A DNA stretch of 10,221 nt. Origin: Candidatus Methanoperedens sp. Lineage in GTDB: Archaea > Halobacteriota > Methanosarcinia > Methanosarcinales > Methanoperedenaceae. Within the stretch, counting starts at the first letter, position 1. The number at the start of each line of letters is the position of its first letter. Below, in pieces: positions 1-5,801 of this stretch. Where the stretch lies: assembly GCA_026552835.1 (NCBI GenBank), contig JAPMTY010000122.1:1-10221 (forward strand). Direction: 5' to 3'. The notes under the pieces are model-generated. The model was not told the DNA's origin. It saw only the letters and a list, made by a program, of their open reading frames with translations, and did no database searches. The translations under genes were made by a program, and so were the position numbers.

Positions 1-276
1 CGTGTCTGCGCCTGTGGCTTCCGCAACCTTTGCCTTCTCGATTTCCATTTCGATATCCACTATATCCGATGATGTACCGATAGAGGCGTTCACTTTAGTC
101 CGAAGCCCTTTTCCGATGCCGCAGGGTGTTGGGGAGCGATACGGGCTCACGGGGATGACTATTCTTCCATTTGCTATCCCGCGCCGCACGAATTCGGGTT
201 CAACACCCTCATCTTTCGCTACCTGTTTCATCTCTTTTGTAATGCTGCCTTTTTTTGCTTCGGTGATTAGACTCAT
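1..276 (-). CDS. thiC: Phosphomethylpyrimidine synthase ThiC, N-terminal part (cut by window edge)
   Basis: ThiC is a radical-SAM enzyme that converts aminoimidazole ribotide to HMP phosphate, the pyrimidine half of thiamine, in the cytoplasm. Reading the minus strand from the ATG at 276 gives 92 codons, open to the edge, beginning MSLITEAKKGSITKEMKQVA. Residues 57-73 (GKGLRTKVNASIGTSSD) match the conserved ThiC segment that helps form the substrate site, and the preceding RRGIANGRIVIP (31-42) matches archaeal-type ThiC. The catalytic C-terminal cysteine motif that holds the Fe-S cluster would lie to the left, outside the window. The ATG was chosen because family homology starts right there and a TATA element lies about 38 nt upstream. 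No clear Shine-Dalgarno is visible, in line with a leader of only about 12 nt. A plus-strand ORF over the same bases is its shadow. Identification is from memory of the family. Confidence 0.93.
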   Translation of the reverse strand, partial: MSLITEAKKGSITKEMKQVAKDEGVEPEFVRRGIANGRIVIPVSPYRSPTPCGIGKGLRTKVNASIGTSSDIVDIEMEIEKAKVAEATGADT

Positions 277-307
277 AAGAATTACCGGTCTTTCGAAATG
301 TGGCGCT

Positions 308-320
308 TATATTTAAATAT
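308..320 (-). promoter_or_regulatory. TATA element of thiC
   Basis: On the minus strand this reads ATATTTAAATATA, an excellent archaeal TATA box. Its centre is about 38 nt upstream of the thiC ATG, so transcription would start near 288-290 and leave a very short leader. The core (309-320) is itself a perfect palindrome, so it cannot fix direction alone; the position relative to thiC does. Confidence 0.65.
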
Positions 321-335
321 GTTCAATCAGAAAAA

Positions 336-366
336 TTGATTTTAAATCAAGTAAAATTGATTTGAT
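336..366. promoter_or_regulatory. Overlapping inverted repeats upstream of thiC (candidate operator)
   Basis: TTGATTT (336-342), a single T, then AAATCAA (344-350) form a perfect 7-bp inverted repeat. The same AAATCAA pairs again, across a 6-nt spacer, with a second TTGATTT at 357-363. The result is three alternating half-sites about 16 bp upstream of the thiC TATA box. Such spacing suits a dimeric regulator of thiC, but the regulator is unknown and this is inference. The right part (345-366) recurs exactly at 1343-1364. Confidence 0.4.
345..366 (+). repeat. 22-nt direct repeat, left copy
   Basis: The 22 bases beginning AATCAAGTAAAATTGA are identical to 1343-1364 and in the same orientation. 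The two copies are 998 bp apart and bracket the first toxin-antitoxin module. The match stops at both ends (344 and 367 differ from 1342 and 1365). The repeat contains an internal inverted repeat AATCAA/TTGATT with a 6-nt spacer. Confidence 0.8.
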
Positions 367-405
367 AGTTAAGAGCGTAATTTTTCAATACATATTTTAT
401 GAACA

Positions 406-472
406 CGTTGCGTTCTTCGTGTGATTTGCGGTGTTTGATTTCATTCACCGCAAAGGCGCAAAGACCGCAAAG
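406..472 (+). repeat. Palindromic dispersed repeat, copy 1 (CACCGCAAAG type)
   Basis: A long imperfect hairpin. The core TTTGCGGTG (425-433) pairs perfectly with CACCGCAAA (446-454) across a 12-nt loop, and the outer parts 406-420 and 455-472 pair imperfectly. A related copy lies inverted at 6526-6582, and both keep the phrase CACCGCAAAGGCGCAAAG. Tracts of this type (GCAAAG steps every 8-9 nt) are widespread non-coding repeats in environmental bacteria and archaea, as I recall. It lies 160 bp upstream of the antitoxin gene at 633. The whole gap 277-632 holds no convincing gene: only the thiC promoter region, this repeat and a short inverted repeat. Confidence 0.75.
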
Positions 473-551
473 ATTAGTTTGACCTTTGAGCTTGACACAT
501 GCAAAGGCTATCTGGGGTGCAAAAATAAAGAAGGACTATATGGACAAGAAC

Positions 552-590
552 CATGAAGGTATCGGTTTTAGAGGTTAGCCCTCCTTCATG
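552..590. promoter_or_regulatory. 8-bp inverted repeat upstream of first antitoxin gene
   Basis: CATGAAGG (552-559) and CCTTCATG (583-590) form a perfect 8-bp inverted repeat with a 23-nt spacer, ending 42 nt before the antitoxin ATG. AbrB-type antitoxins usually autoregulate through palindromes near their promoter, so this could be the operator. The spacer is long for one dimer and no clear TATA box is visible nearby, so support is modest. Confidence 0.3.
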
Positions 591-632
591 ATGGCAAAGC
601 CTTATCTGGTAAGAAAGTAAGAAAGTAATATC

Positions 633-896
633 ATGGCAACAGAAGTCGAGTTCACAAAAATGTCCACAAAAGGTCAAATAGTGATTCCTAAAAAACTCCG
701 CGAAGGATTTGAAGAAGGAACACCATTTGCAGTTATACGGGACAGAGATACGATCCTTCTCAAAAAAATAAGACTCCCTGGTATCAGAGAATTTGAATTT
801 CTTGCAGAAAAAGGAGAAAAGATAGCGAAAGAACGAGGAATAAAAGAAACAGACGTTGATAAAATTATCCATAAACACCGCAAAGTACAGGATTAA
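633..896 (+). CDS. AbrB/SpoVT-type antitoxin of a PIN toxin module (first module)
   Basis: An 87-residue protein with an N-terminal swapped-hairpin AbrB DNA-binding domain: residues 8-24 read FTKMSTKGQIVIPKKLR, the classic MSxKGQIVIPKxxR signature. The charged helical C-terminal part (about 48-87) would be the toxin-binding tail. In known modules the antitoxin binds and neutralises the PIN toxin and represses its own promoter. The stop is followed after 3 nt by the toxin ATG, so the two are surely co-translated. The ATG at 633 gives seven residues before the fold; an ATG at 660 would cut into the first strand and is less likely. No good ribosome-binding site is visible. Family assignment is secure; partner specificity is inferred from adjacency. 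Confidence 0.88.
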   Translation: MATEVEFTKMSTKGQIVIPKKLREGFEEGTPFAVIRDRDTILLKKIRLPGIREFEFLAEKGEKIAKERGIKETDVDKIIHKHRKVQD

Positions 897-899
897 AAA

Positions 900-1310
900 A
901 TGGTAAAGGTAGTTGCTGATACCAATATTTATATTTCAGCTTTGTTCTGGCGCGGGAATCCGTACAAGTTCATCCACCTATGCTTTGAGGGAAAAGCCAA
1001 ATTAGTGATATCAAGTCAAATCATAGATGAACTTGAAAGAATACTTTTAACTGATGGGAAGTTTGAATTGCCGCGAGAGGATGTGGCTTTATATTCGGAA
1101 ATAATCTTAAGCCATGCTGAACTTGTCTCTCCTGCATTCACTTTGAATGTCATTGTTAAGGATCCTGCAGATGATAGGATATTGGAGTGCGCTGTTGAAG
1201 GTGAGGTAGATTATCTGGTTTCAGGGAACAAACATCTTCTTGACATAAAGGAATTCCAGGGGATAAGAATCGTGACTGTAAGGCAGATACTTGAAATCCT
1301 TGATGTTTGA
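900..1310 (+). CDS. PIN-domain toxin, VapC-like (first module)
   Basis: A 136-residue PIN-domain protein, predicted metal-dependent ribonuclease. The first acidic residue is D7 (VVADTNIYISALFW), the second E44 (IIDELERIL), and the third lies in DPADDRILECA (D88, D91 or D92). The usual fourth acidic position, in the family motif SGDxHLL, is asparagine here (YLVSGNKHLLDI, N110). The length and the WRGNPYKFI region resemble the COG1569 branch of predicted PIN nucleases rather than the commonest VapC. It starts 3 nt after the antitoxin stop. The N at position 110 may reduce metal binding, or may be normal in this branch; D114 or another residue could compensate. Its 3' end faces glyS, with a hairpin between them. 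Confidence 0.85.
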   Translation: MVKVVADTNIYISALFWRGNPYKFIHLCFEGKAKLVISSQIIDELERILLTDGKFELPREDVALYSEIILSHAELVSPAFTLNVIVKDPADDRILECAVEGEVDYLVSGNKHLLDIKEFQGIRIVTVRQILEILDV

Positions 1311-1342
1311 TTTATTAATAGATTGAATAAAGTTAACTTCTT

Positions 1343-1364
1343 AATCAAGTAAAATTGATTTGAT
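1343..1364 (+). repeat. 22-nt direct repeat, right copy
   Basis: Identical to 345-366 and in the same orientation, lying 33 nt after the PIN toxin stop and before the glyS terminator hairpin. No gene starts here, so a promoter role like that proposed for the left copy is not expected. It may mark the right boundary of an inserted segment. Confidence 0.8.
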
Positions 1365-1370
1365 TTTCCC

Positions 1371-1398
1371 GGGATTTTCCTTTTTGTTTTAAAATCCC
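1371..1398. terminator. Convergent hairpin between first PIN toxin and glyS
   Basis: GGGATTTT (1371-1378) and AAAATCCC (1391-1398) form a perfect 8-bp stem around a T-rich 12-nt loop. It lies in the 94-nt gap between two converging genes, 6 nt beyond the glyS stop on the minus strand. The stem arms supply a T run in either direction, so it could serve as a two-way transcription end. Confidence 0.5.
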
Positions 1399-1404
1399 TG
1401 AATA

Positions 1405-3156
1405 TTAAATCTTCTTACCTGCATCCTCAAACGATTTCCCACCGTAAACCAGGTCATATATATTATCCGCAATATCGCTCATGCCCGCCCGCACCTGCTT
1501 CATCGTATCCCTGTCCCTGATTGTAACCGTGCCATCCTCAAGCGTCTGGTAATCCACGGTTATCGAATACGGTGTGCCGATTTCATCGTTCCTGCGGTAG
1601 CGCCTGCCTATGGTTCCAGAATCGTCAAAAGCCACAAGAATCCCAGCTTTCCGAAGGCTTGCGACAATCTCATTTCCCGGTTTTATCAATTCCTCACGCG
1701 AAAGAAGTGGTAGCACCGCAGCCTGCACCGGCGCAACCTCAGGCGGCAGGCGAAGCACTATTCTTTTCTCTTCCTCCTCTATTCCTTCTTCTTTTCCTGC
1801 CTCTTCTTCAAAATATGAATGTTCAAGAACAGAATACATTATCCTGTCAATCCCGAATGAAGGTTCAATCACATGCGGTATGATATTTTCACCATGCACT
1901 TCCTCGGTTATGCTTTCAAATTTTACAGCGTCCTTCCCGATTTTAATCTGCTCGCCATCGATTGTTAATTCAATCATGTCGCCTGAAAGCTCTCCGGCTT
2001 TTAATGCCTTTAATGCATTTGCGATTTTCCCTGCTTTTCCCTTGAACTTCGGGCCGAGGATTCCCATATCCGGTTTGACAACGAAACGCTCGATTTTCTT
2101 AGGAACATCGTATGAAACATATACCGATAATTCCTTCTCGCTCTGTTTTGCGTGGGCTTTCAGGTCATAATCAGTCCTGTCTGCAATCCCAACAACTTCC
2201 ACCCATCCGAACCTGTCGCTTAAAACTTCAGCATCCCAGCAATCGGCAGCGTAATGAGCCATCTCATCCTTCATGTGCTGCCTGAAACGCAGTTTATCCG
2301 GCGATACCCCTACCCGGATGAGGAACCGGCTTGTCATGGCAAGACAATATGCAAGGAATTCATGAGCAATTATGCCGTTTTTAACAGCGTCACCCAACGA
2401 AATTTTCTGCATTTCCCCGGTTGACTGCCCTTCCTGCGAATAAAGATTCAATCCAATATTTTCAATTTCTTTGAATTTCGGGTGCGTCTTATCCCTCGGG
2501 TCAATGAATATTTCGGCCTCTGCCTGCGTGAATTCCCGGAGGCGGATAACTCCCTGGCGCGGGGAGATTTCATTGCGGTATGCTTTTCCTATTTGCGTGG
2601 CGCCAAAGGGCAGGTGGTCACGGTAGAATTTAAGGAGGCGCGGGAAATCCACGAACATTCCCTGCGCCGTTTCAGGTCGCAGGTACCCGGCGCGCTTTCC
2701 GCCCGGGCCGATTGAGGTTTTGAACATTAGATTGAACTCATAGACTTTGCCGAGCTTGCCGCCGCATTCCGGGCATTTGATATTGTTTTTGCCGATGACT
2801 TCGGTCAGTTCGTCCGCGCTCAGAGTGTCCGGATTATCTACTACATCCGTGACGAGATGGTCTGCCCTGAAGGCTTCGTTGCACTTCTGGCATTCGGTAA
2901 GAGGGTCTGAGAAACCGCCCACATGCCCGGATGCGATAAAAATGTCCTCTATTCCGATAGTGGGCACCTCTATCTCATAATATCCTTCGTTAATCACGAA
3001 TATGTCCCGCCAGATATTCTCAACGCGCCGTTTCAGCATGGCGCCAAGAGGACCGTAATCATAAAAACCCGCTGTGCCGCCGTATAACTCAAATGAATTC
3101 CAGATAAATCCCCGGCGCTTTGCCAGTTCAAGCACCTGTTCGTATTTGTCAGCCAT
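1405..3156 (-). CDS. glyS: Glycyl-tRNA synthetase, archaeal/eukaryotic homodimer type
   Basis: Cytoplasmic class II synthetase that charges tRNA-Gly with glycine using ATP. The 583-residue protein opens with the typical LAKRRGFIWNSFELYGG (11-27) and FYDYGPLGAMLKRR (31-44). A zinc-type Cys quartet sits at C89/C92 and C128/C131. RPETAQGMF (160-168) and the motif 2 region YRNEISPRQGVIRLREF (193-209) follow, and motif 3 is EPSFGIDRIMYSV (431-443). From about 466 comes the anticodon-binding domain (LRLPPEVAPVQAAVLPL through GRRYRRNDEIGTPY). A run of glutamates at 450-463 is a low-complexity linker just before that domain. Length and order of parts are normal, with no sign of damage. It is the last gene of a minus-strand run, 105 nt after the Fe-S protein gene, and probably also has its own promoter near 3190. 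The ATG fits the family start. Confidence 0.97.
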   Translation of the reverse strand: MADKYEQVLELAKRRGFIWNSFELYGGTAGFYDYGPLGAMLKRRVENIWRDIFVINEGYYEIEVPTIGIEDIFIASGHVGGFSDPLTECQKCNEAFRADHLVTDVVDNPDTLSADELTEVIGKNNIKCPECGGKLGKVYEFNLMFKTSIGPGGKRAGYLRPETAQGMFVDFPRLLKFYRDHLPFGATQIGKAYRNEISPRQGVIRLREFTQAEAEIFIDPRDKTHPKFKEIENIGLNLYSQEGQSTGEMQKISLGDAVKNGIIAHEFLAYCLAMTSRFLIRVGVSPDKLRFRQHMKDEMAHYAADCWDAEVLSDRFGWVEVVGIADRTDYDLKAHAKQSEKELSVYVSYDVPKKIERFVVKPDMGILGPKFKGKAGKIANALKALKAGELSGDMIELTIDGEQIKIGKDAVKFESITEEVHGENIIPHVIEPSFGIDRIMYSVLEHSYFEEEAGKEEGIEEEEKRIVLRLPPEVAPVQAAVLPLLSREELIKPGNEIVASLRKAGILVAFDDSGTIGRRYRRNDEIGTPYSITVDYQTLEDGTVTIRDRDTMKQVRAGMSDIADNIYDLVYGGKSFEDAGKKI

Positions 3157-3187
3157 GTATATCGATGGCTTAATACATGTTTTAGAT

Positions 3188-3198
3188 TATTATACTTT
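3188..3198 (-). promoter_or_regulatory. Possible TATA element of glyS
   Basis: The minus strand reads AAAGTATAATA, ending 31 nt before the glyS ATG, which would give a leader of roughly 8-10 nt. No Shine-Dalgarno is visible, in line with a short leader. The match is fair, not strong. Confidence 0.4.
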
Positions 3199-3261
3199 CT
3201 CGGAACGGGTATCTTTTTGCTCCACCCTCGTATCGCTTGCAATCATCCCGTCGCGCATCAT

Positions 3262-4086
3262 TTATTTACTTCCGTATTTTCTCACGTGCTCCCAGGCATC
3301 GTGATATTTCTCAAACTTTTTACTTTTTGAATATATTGCCATATTCTTCCGGTCGAACAATTCCCTGTCCTTCCCCACAGGGCAGACCTTTATGCAGATG
3401 CCACAGGGAGACCTGTATTCTTCCCTGAGTTCCGCGCTCCTTATCGCACAGAGCTTCTTATCCATAGCCGGAGGGAATTCTCCTGTTTCTGGTATCGCGC
3501 CCACAGGACAGTTCTTCACGCAGAGAAGGCAATGTATGCACAGGTCTTTCGTTTTAATTCGGTCTCCTTTTATTTCAGCGGTCGTGAATATGGAAGTAAA
3601 CCTGACCCTTGGCCCGTATTCGGGGGTCAGGAGAACATTGTTGTGCCCGAATGAGCCCAGCCCCGCAAGATACGCCGCATGCTTGTGTGAAAAAAAAGCA
3701 AATGGTTTGTCAATCAGGATATTTATATCGCCATAAGCATCCCGCGGCAGATAAATAGCGCCAAAGCCTTTTTCATTGAGGTAATTTGAAATTTCGTATG
3801 CTTTTGAGTCCAGCATCGAATTTACGGTTTTATAAAGTTCATGGTAATATATGGACGGCGCTGTTTCCACAATGGGCAGGGATACGGGAAGCCCGATCAC
3901 GATCACCGTTTTTGCTTCGGGATATATGGATTGCGGCCAGAATTCCTCAGGAATCCACGGTGAAAGGGAATTTGGCAGTTCTTTTGGCGGATGCTCCCAT
4001 CTCCCGACAGGAGCAAAACCTACCATTGGAATCCCAAGATTCCTGCATAATCTTAAAATTCCTTTTTTGAGGCTTTCGGGTTTCAT
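3262..4086 (-). CDS. Two-cluster 4Fe-4S protein of the QueG/reductive-dehalogenase-like family
   Basis: A 274-residue soluble redox protein. Eight cysteines follow the layout of epoxyqueuosine reductase: C183-x2-C186-x2-C189-x3-C193, then C213 (KKLCAIR), then C228-x2-C231-x3-C235. This predicts two [4Fe-4S] clusters. The N-terminal half (about 55-170, with AYLAGLGSFGHNNVLLTPEYGPRVRF) matches the family segment that in true QueG helps bind the cobamide. Archaea make archaeosine rather than queuosine, so a genuine QueG role is unlikely; the substrate is unknown. The gene starts 32 nt after the flavodoxin stop with no obvious promoter or ribosome-binding site between, so it may belong to the rubrerythrin-flavodoxin transcript and take electrons from that flavodoxin (inference). 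Family assignment is firm, function open. Confidence 0.85.
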   Translation of the reverse strand: MKPESLKKGILRLCRNLGIPMVGFAPVGRWEHPPKELPNSLSPWIPEEFWPQSIYPEAKTVIVIGLPVSLPIVETAPSIYYHELYKTVNSMLDSKAYEISNYLNEKGFGAIYLPRDAYGDINILIDKPFAFFSHKHAAYLAGLGSFGHNNVLLTPEYGPRVRFTSIFTTAEIKGDRIKTKDLCIHCLLCVKNCPVGAIPETGEFPPAMDKKLCAIRSAELREEYRSPCGICIKVCPVGKDRELFDRKNMAIYSKSKKFEKYHDAWEHVRKYGSK

Positions 4087-4118
4087 ACGATTTATTTAAC
4101 TGGATGATGAGCTAAAAA

Positions 4119-4559
4119 TTACACCACATTTTTTAATCTTTTGGCAATTACTTTACCAAGTTCTCTACAAGTCTCAATACCTTCAGCCTCAGGTATGCGT
4201 TTTATCCGCAGGTCAGGCTCGATGACATCCATGCCATAGCTTTTCAGCATCTTGCTCATTACTCCCGCCGCTTCCCCGCTCCATCCGTATGAACCAAAAG
4301 CTGCTCCTATCTTGCCTTTGAGTTGGATTTTTGACAGGCTTTCCACGAATTTTATCACTGTGGGCATACCCGCACCCTTGTACGTAGGGGAACCTATTGC
4401 GACAGCATCGGCTTTTTCCACATCAGCAGGTGAAGCCTCCTCCACTTTCTTGATAATAACCTCAATACCCGCGCCTCTTGCTCCTTCTTCTATGGCTTTT
4501 GCCATGATGCCCGTATTGCCAAACCCGGTGCCATATATAACTGCAAGTTTCTTTGACAT
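4119..4559 (-). CDS. Short-chain flavodoxin domain protein
   Basis: A 146-residue single-domain flavodoxin, an FMN electron carrier. The phosphate-binding loop is IYGTGFGNTGIMA (8-20); the two flavin-clamping loops are GSPTYKGAG (56-64) and GSYGWSGEA (89-97). The sequence resembles the C-terminal domain of A-type flavoproteins (FprA, F420H2 oxidase) but lacks the N-terminal di-iron beta-lactamase domain. The true start is the ATG at 4559: the frame stays open further upstream to 4766, but that extension only overlaps rubrerythrin and has no family similarity. The ATG follows the rubrerythrin stop by a single base, and a ribosome-binding site (AGGAAGG) lies inside the end of the rubrerythrin gene. 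Tight coupling points to a role as electron donor to rubrerythrin in peroxide or oxygen removal (inference). Confidence 0.9.
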   Translation of the reverse strand: MSKKLAVIYGTGFGNTGIMAKAIEEGARGAGIEVIIKKVEEASPADVEKADAVAIGSPTYKGAGMPTVIKFVESLSKIQLKGKIGAAFGSYGWSGEAAGVMSKMLKSYGMDVIEPDLRIKRIPEAEGIETCRELGKVIAKRLKNVV

Positions 4560-4560
4560 T

Positions 4561-5064
4561 TCAGTCAACCTTCCTGAACATCCCTTCAGGCGCATTGCAG
4601 ATAGGGCACCGCTCAGGCGCGCTTCCTTCCACGGTATTGCCGCAGATCGAGCAGACATAATAATCGACCACCTTGTTCTGGCCGAGGTTGTCAAGAGCCT
4701 GTTTGTAAAGACCTGCGTGGATTTTCTCAACCTTGTTCGCCACATCGAAACTGAGAATTGCTGCATCCAGACCTTTCTCTTTTTTTGCCTGCTCTATGAA
4801 ATTCGGGTACATCTCCATGAATTCCGTGGTTTCACCGTCAATGGCGTTTTTAAGGTTATCTGTGGTTTTCCCTACTCCTCCCATCACGCGCAGGTGGTTA
4901 AGCGCATGGACTGTCTCGGCTTTGGCTGCTGCCCGGAACAGCTTTGCCACCTGTTTGTAACCCTCCTGGTCTGCCTTTTCTGCAAAAGCAAGATATTTCC
5001 TGTTCGCCTGCGATTCTCCTGCGAAGGCTTCTTTTAAGTTGTCCTGTGTTGTCATATTTTTCAT
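4561..5064 (-). CDS. rbr: Rubrerythrin
   Basis: A cytoplasmic non-heme iron peroxidase that reduces hydrogen peroxide in anaerobes. The ferritin-like domain (about 5-130) shows the di-iron ligands: E17 in AGESQANRKY, E50 and H53 in AETVHA, E78 in DGET with neighbouring acids, and E113 and H116 in EKIHA. A C-terminal rubredoxin-like domain binds one iron through C138-x2-C141 and C153-x2-C156. The length of 167 residues is normal for this compact form. Two in-frame ATGs compete, at 5064 and 5055. A GGGGT stretch (5066-5070) is nearly adjacent to the first and better spaced for the second, so translation may begin at MTTQDNL; the difference is three residues. First gene of a run that continues with flavodoxin. 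Confidence 0.95.
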   Translation of the reverse strand: MKNMTTQDNLKEAFAGESQANRKYLAFAEKADQEGYKQVAKLFRAAAKAETVHALNHLRVMGGVGKTTDNLKNAIDGETTEFMEMYPNFIEQAKKEKGLDAAILSFDVANKVEKIHAGLYKQALDNLGQNKVVDYYVCSICGNTVEGSAPERCPICNAPEGMFRKVD

Positions 5065-5096
5065 TACCCCGTGTTCAGTAATTTCCTTCTATGGCT

Positions 5097-5108
5097 GATA
5101 TATTTTCC
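5097..5108 (-). promoter_or_regulatory. TATA/BRE element of the rubrerythrin operon
   Basis: The minus strand reads GGAAAATATATC: a purine-rich BRE followed by a good TATA box, centred about 38 nt before the rubrerythrin ATG. Predicted transcription start is near 5075, leaving a short leader. Confidence 0.55.
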
Positions 5109-5179
5109 TGTTGGATTTTGGAAGGAGGCACGCACATTTGATTGAAATCCGACAGGCATCAACGTAGATTCACATGACT

Positions 5180-5371
5180 TTAGAGCTTCGATTTGTTTAA
5201 TGTTAATATAATATCTTCAAATAATTCATATCGCTTCCACTTCTCCTTTTTTGGAATTTTTTTTATTACATTAATTTTTAATAAGTGATAATTAATTTTC
5301 GTTATTTTAAGCCTTATTCCACTTATTTCTTTTTTTGCTTTCGTTAGAAAAGTTTTATTTATAATTAACAT
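5180..5371 (-). CDS. Doubtful small basic ORF in AT-rich stretch
   Basis: An open frame of 63 codons from the ATG at 5371, very rich in Lys and Ile (for example KKIPKKEKWKRYELFEDIIL). I do not recognise it. It sits in the most AT-rich part of the window, where open frames and Lys/Ile-rich translations arise by chance. In favour: the tail KWKRYELFEDIILTLNKS looks like a helix of a real protein, and a 6-bp palindrome sits just upstream between it and the divergent gene at 5473. Against: no ribosome-binding site and no family resemblance. It could also be the decayed end of a larger gene. The surrounding gap (5065-5472) otherwise holds only the rubrerythrin promoter and that palindrome. Confidence 0.22.
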   Translation of the reverse strand: MLIINKTFLTKAKKEISGIRLKITKINYHLLKINVIKKIPKKEKWKRYELFEDIILTLNKSKL

Positions 5372-5378
5372 CTATTTT

Positions 5379-5396
5379 GAGTATCAAAAAATACTC
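5379..5396. promoter_or_regulatory. Palindrome between divergent small ORFs
   Basis: GAGTAT (5379-5384), six bases, then ATACTC (5391-5396) form a perfect 6-bp inverted repeat, with a T-rich stretch following on the plus strand. It lies 8 bp from the start of the doubtful minus ORF and 77 bp before the plus gene at 5473. It could be an operator for either gene or a small hairpin. Confidence 0.3.
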
Positions 5397-5472
5397 TTTA
5401 TTTCTTCAATTCGTAGCCATTGGGGAGGCAACCGAATATGAAATAAGTTGAGGTCTAATGAGGTAATAAGAT

Positions 5473-5724
5473 ATGCAAACAGATGTTAATGGGAAAGAAA
5501 TAAAAATTGGGAATCATATAGAATTTGCAACACGGGACTGGTTACAAGATGAAAAGATAACTAAAATTAAATCTGGAATAGTAAAATCGTTTTCAAGAGA
5601 CGATTCAGGAATCTATGTGAGACCTGATGATATTGATGGAGAGTTGTTTATTTGCACAAAGTGCAAAACTCTTAATGCAAAAAAAGGCAAACTTGAACCT
5701 GAAATCGTAAAGGTGATTGCATAA
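5473..5724 (+). CDS. Small hypothetical protein with one CxxC
   Basis: An 83-residue soluble protein of unknown family. The predicted fold is mainly beta strands: IKIGNHIEFATRDW (10-23), then KIKSGIVKSF (31-40) and GIYVRPDDIDGELFICTKC (46-64), a layout seen in small SH3-like or KOW-like barrels. A single C61-x2-C64 pair could bind a metal only with a partner. Translation is well supported by GAGGT (5460-5464) placed 8 nt before the ATG. Codons are more AT-rich than in the rubrerythrin or glyS genes, and the gene stands alone between divergent and convergent neighbours, which suggests later arrival (inference). The GxIVKSF...GIYV pattern hints at nucleic-acid or ligand binding, but I would not assign a function. 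Confidence 0.6.
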   Translation: MQTDVNGKEIKIGNHIEFATRDWLQDEKITKIKSGIVKSFSRDDSGIYVRPDDIDGELFICTKCKTLNAKKGKLEPEIVKVIA

Positions 5725-5801
5725 ATAAGTCACAAACCTCTTACGAGGCCTGTATATGGCGCTCTTATGAATATGGGTCAATAGGAAGGGGACAGATCAT
5801 C

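Noticed and set aside
2..316. Plus-strand frame of 104 codons at the left edge
   Set aside because: It is the reverse of the thiC coding strand; its Ser/Ile-rich translation has no family resemblance, while the minus strand gives clear ThiC sequence.
505..577. Possible remnant peptide (AIWGAKIKKDYMDKNHEGIG...) between the palindromic repeat and the first antitoxin
   Set aside because: Short open stretch ending in a stop at 575-577, not assignable to any family; likely chance, though a decayed gene end cannot be excluded.
474..878. Minus-strand frame of 134 codons over the first antitoxin gene
   Set aside because: Phe/Cys-rich translation typical of an antisense shadow; the plus strand codes for an unmistakable AbrB domain.
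4560..4766. N-terminal extension of the flavodoxin frame into rubrerythrin
   Set aside because: The extension reads as an out-of-frame shadow of rubrerythrin; the flavodoxin fold starts exactly at the ATG at 4559, which has a ribosome-binding site.
5737..5748. CCTC-TTAC-GAGG hairpin after the small hypothetical gene
   Set aside because: Only a 4-bp stem with no T run; too weak to call a terminator.
5778..5798. GGAAGGGGACAGATC phrase resembling sequence found near some transposase-linked repeats
   Set aside because: A single short resemblance from memory, with no inverted repeat or transposase remnant around it.
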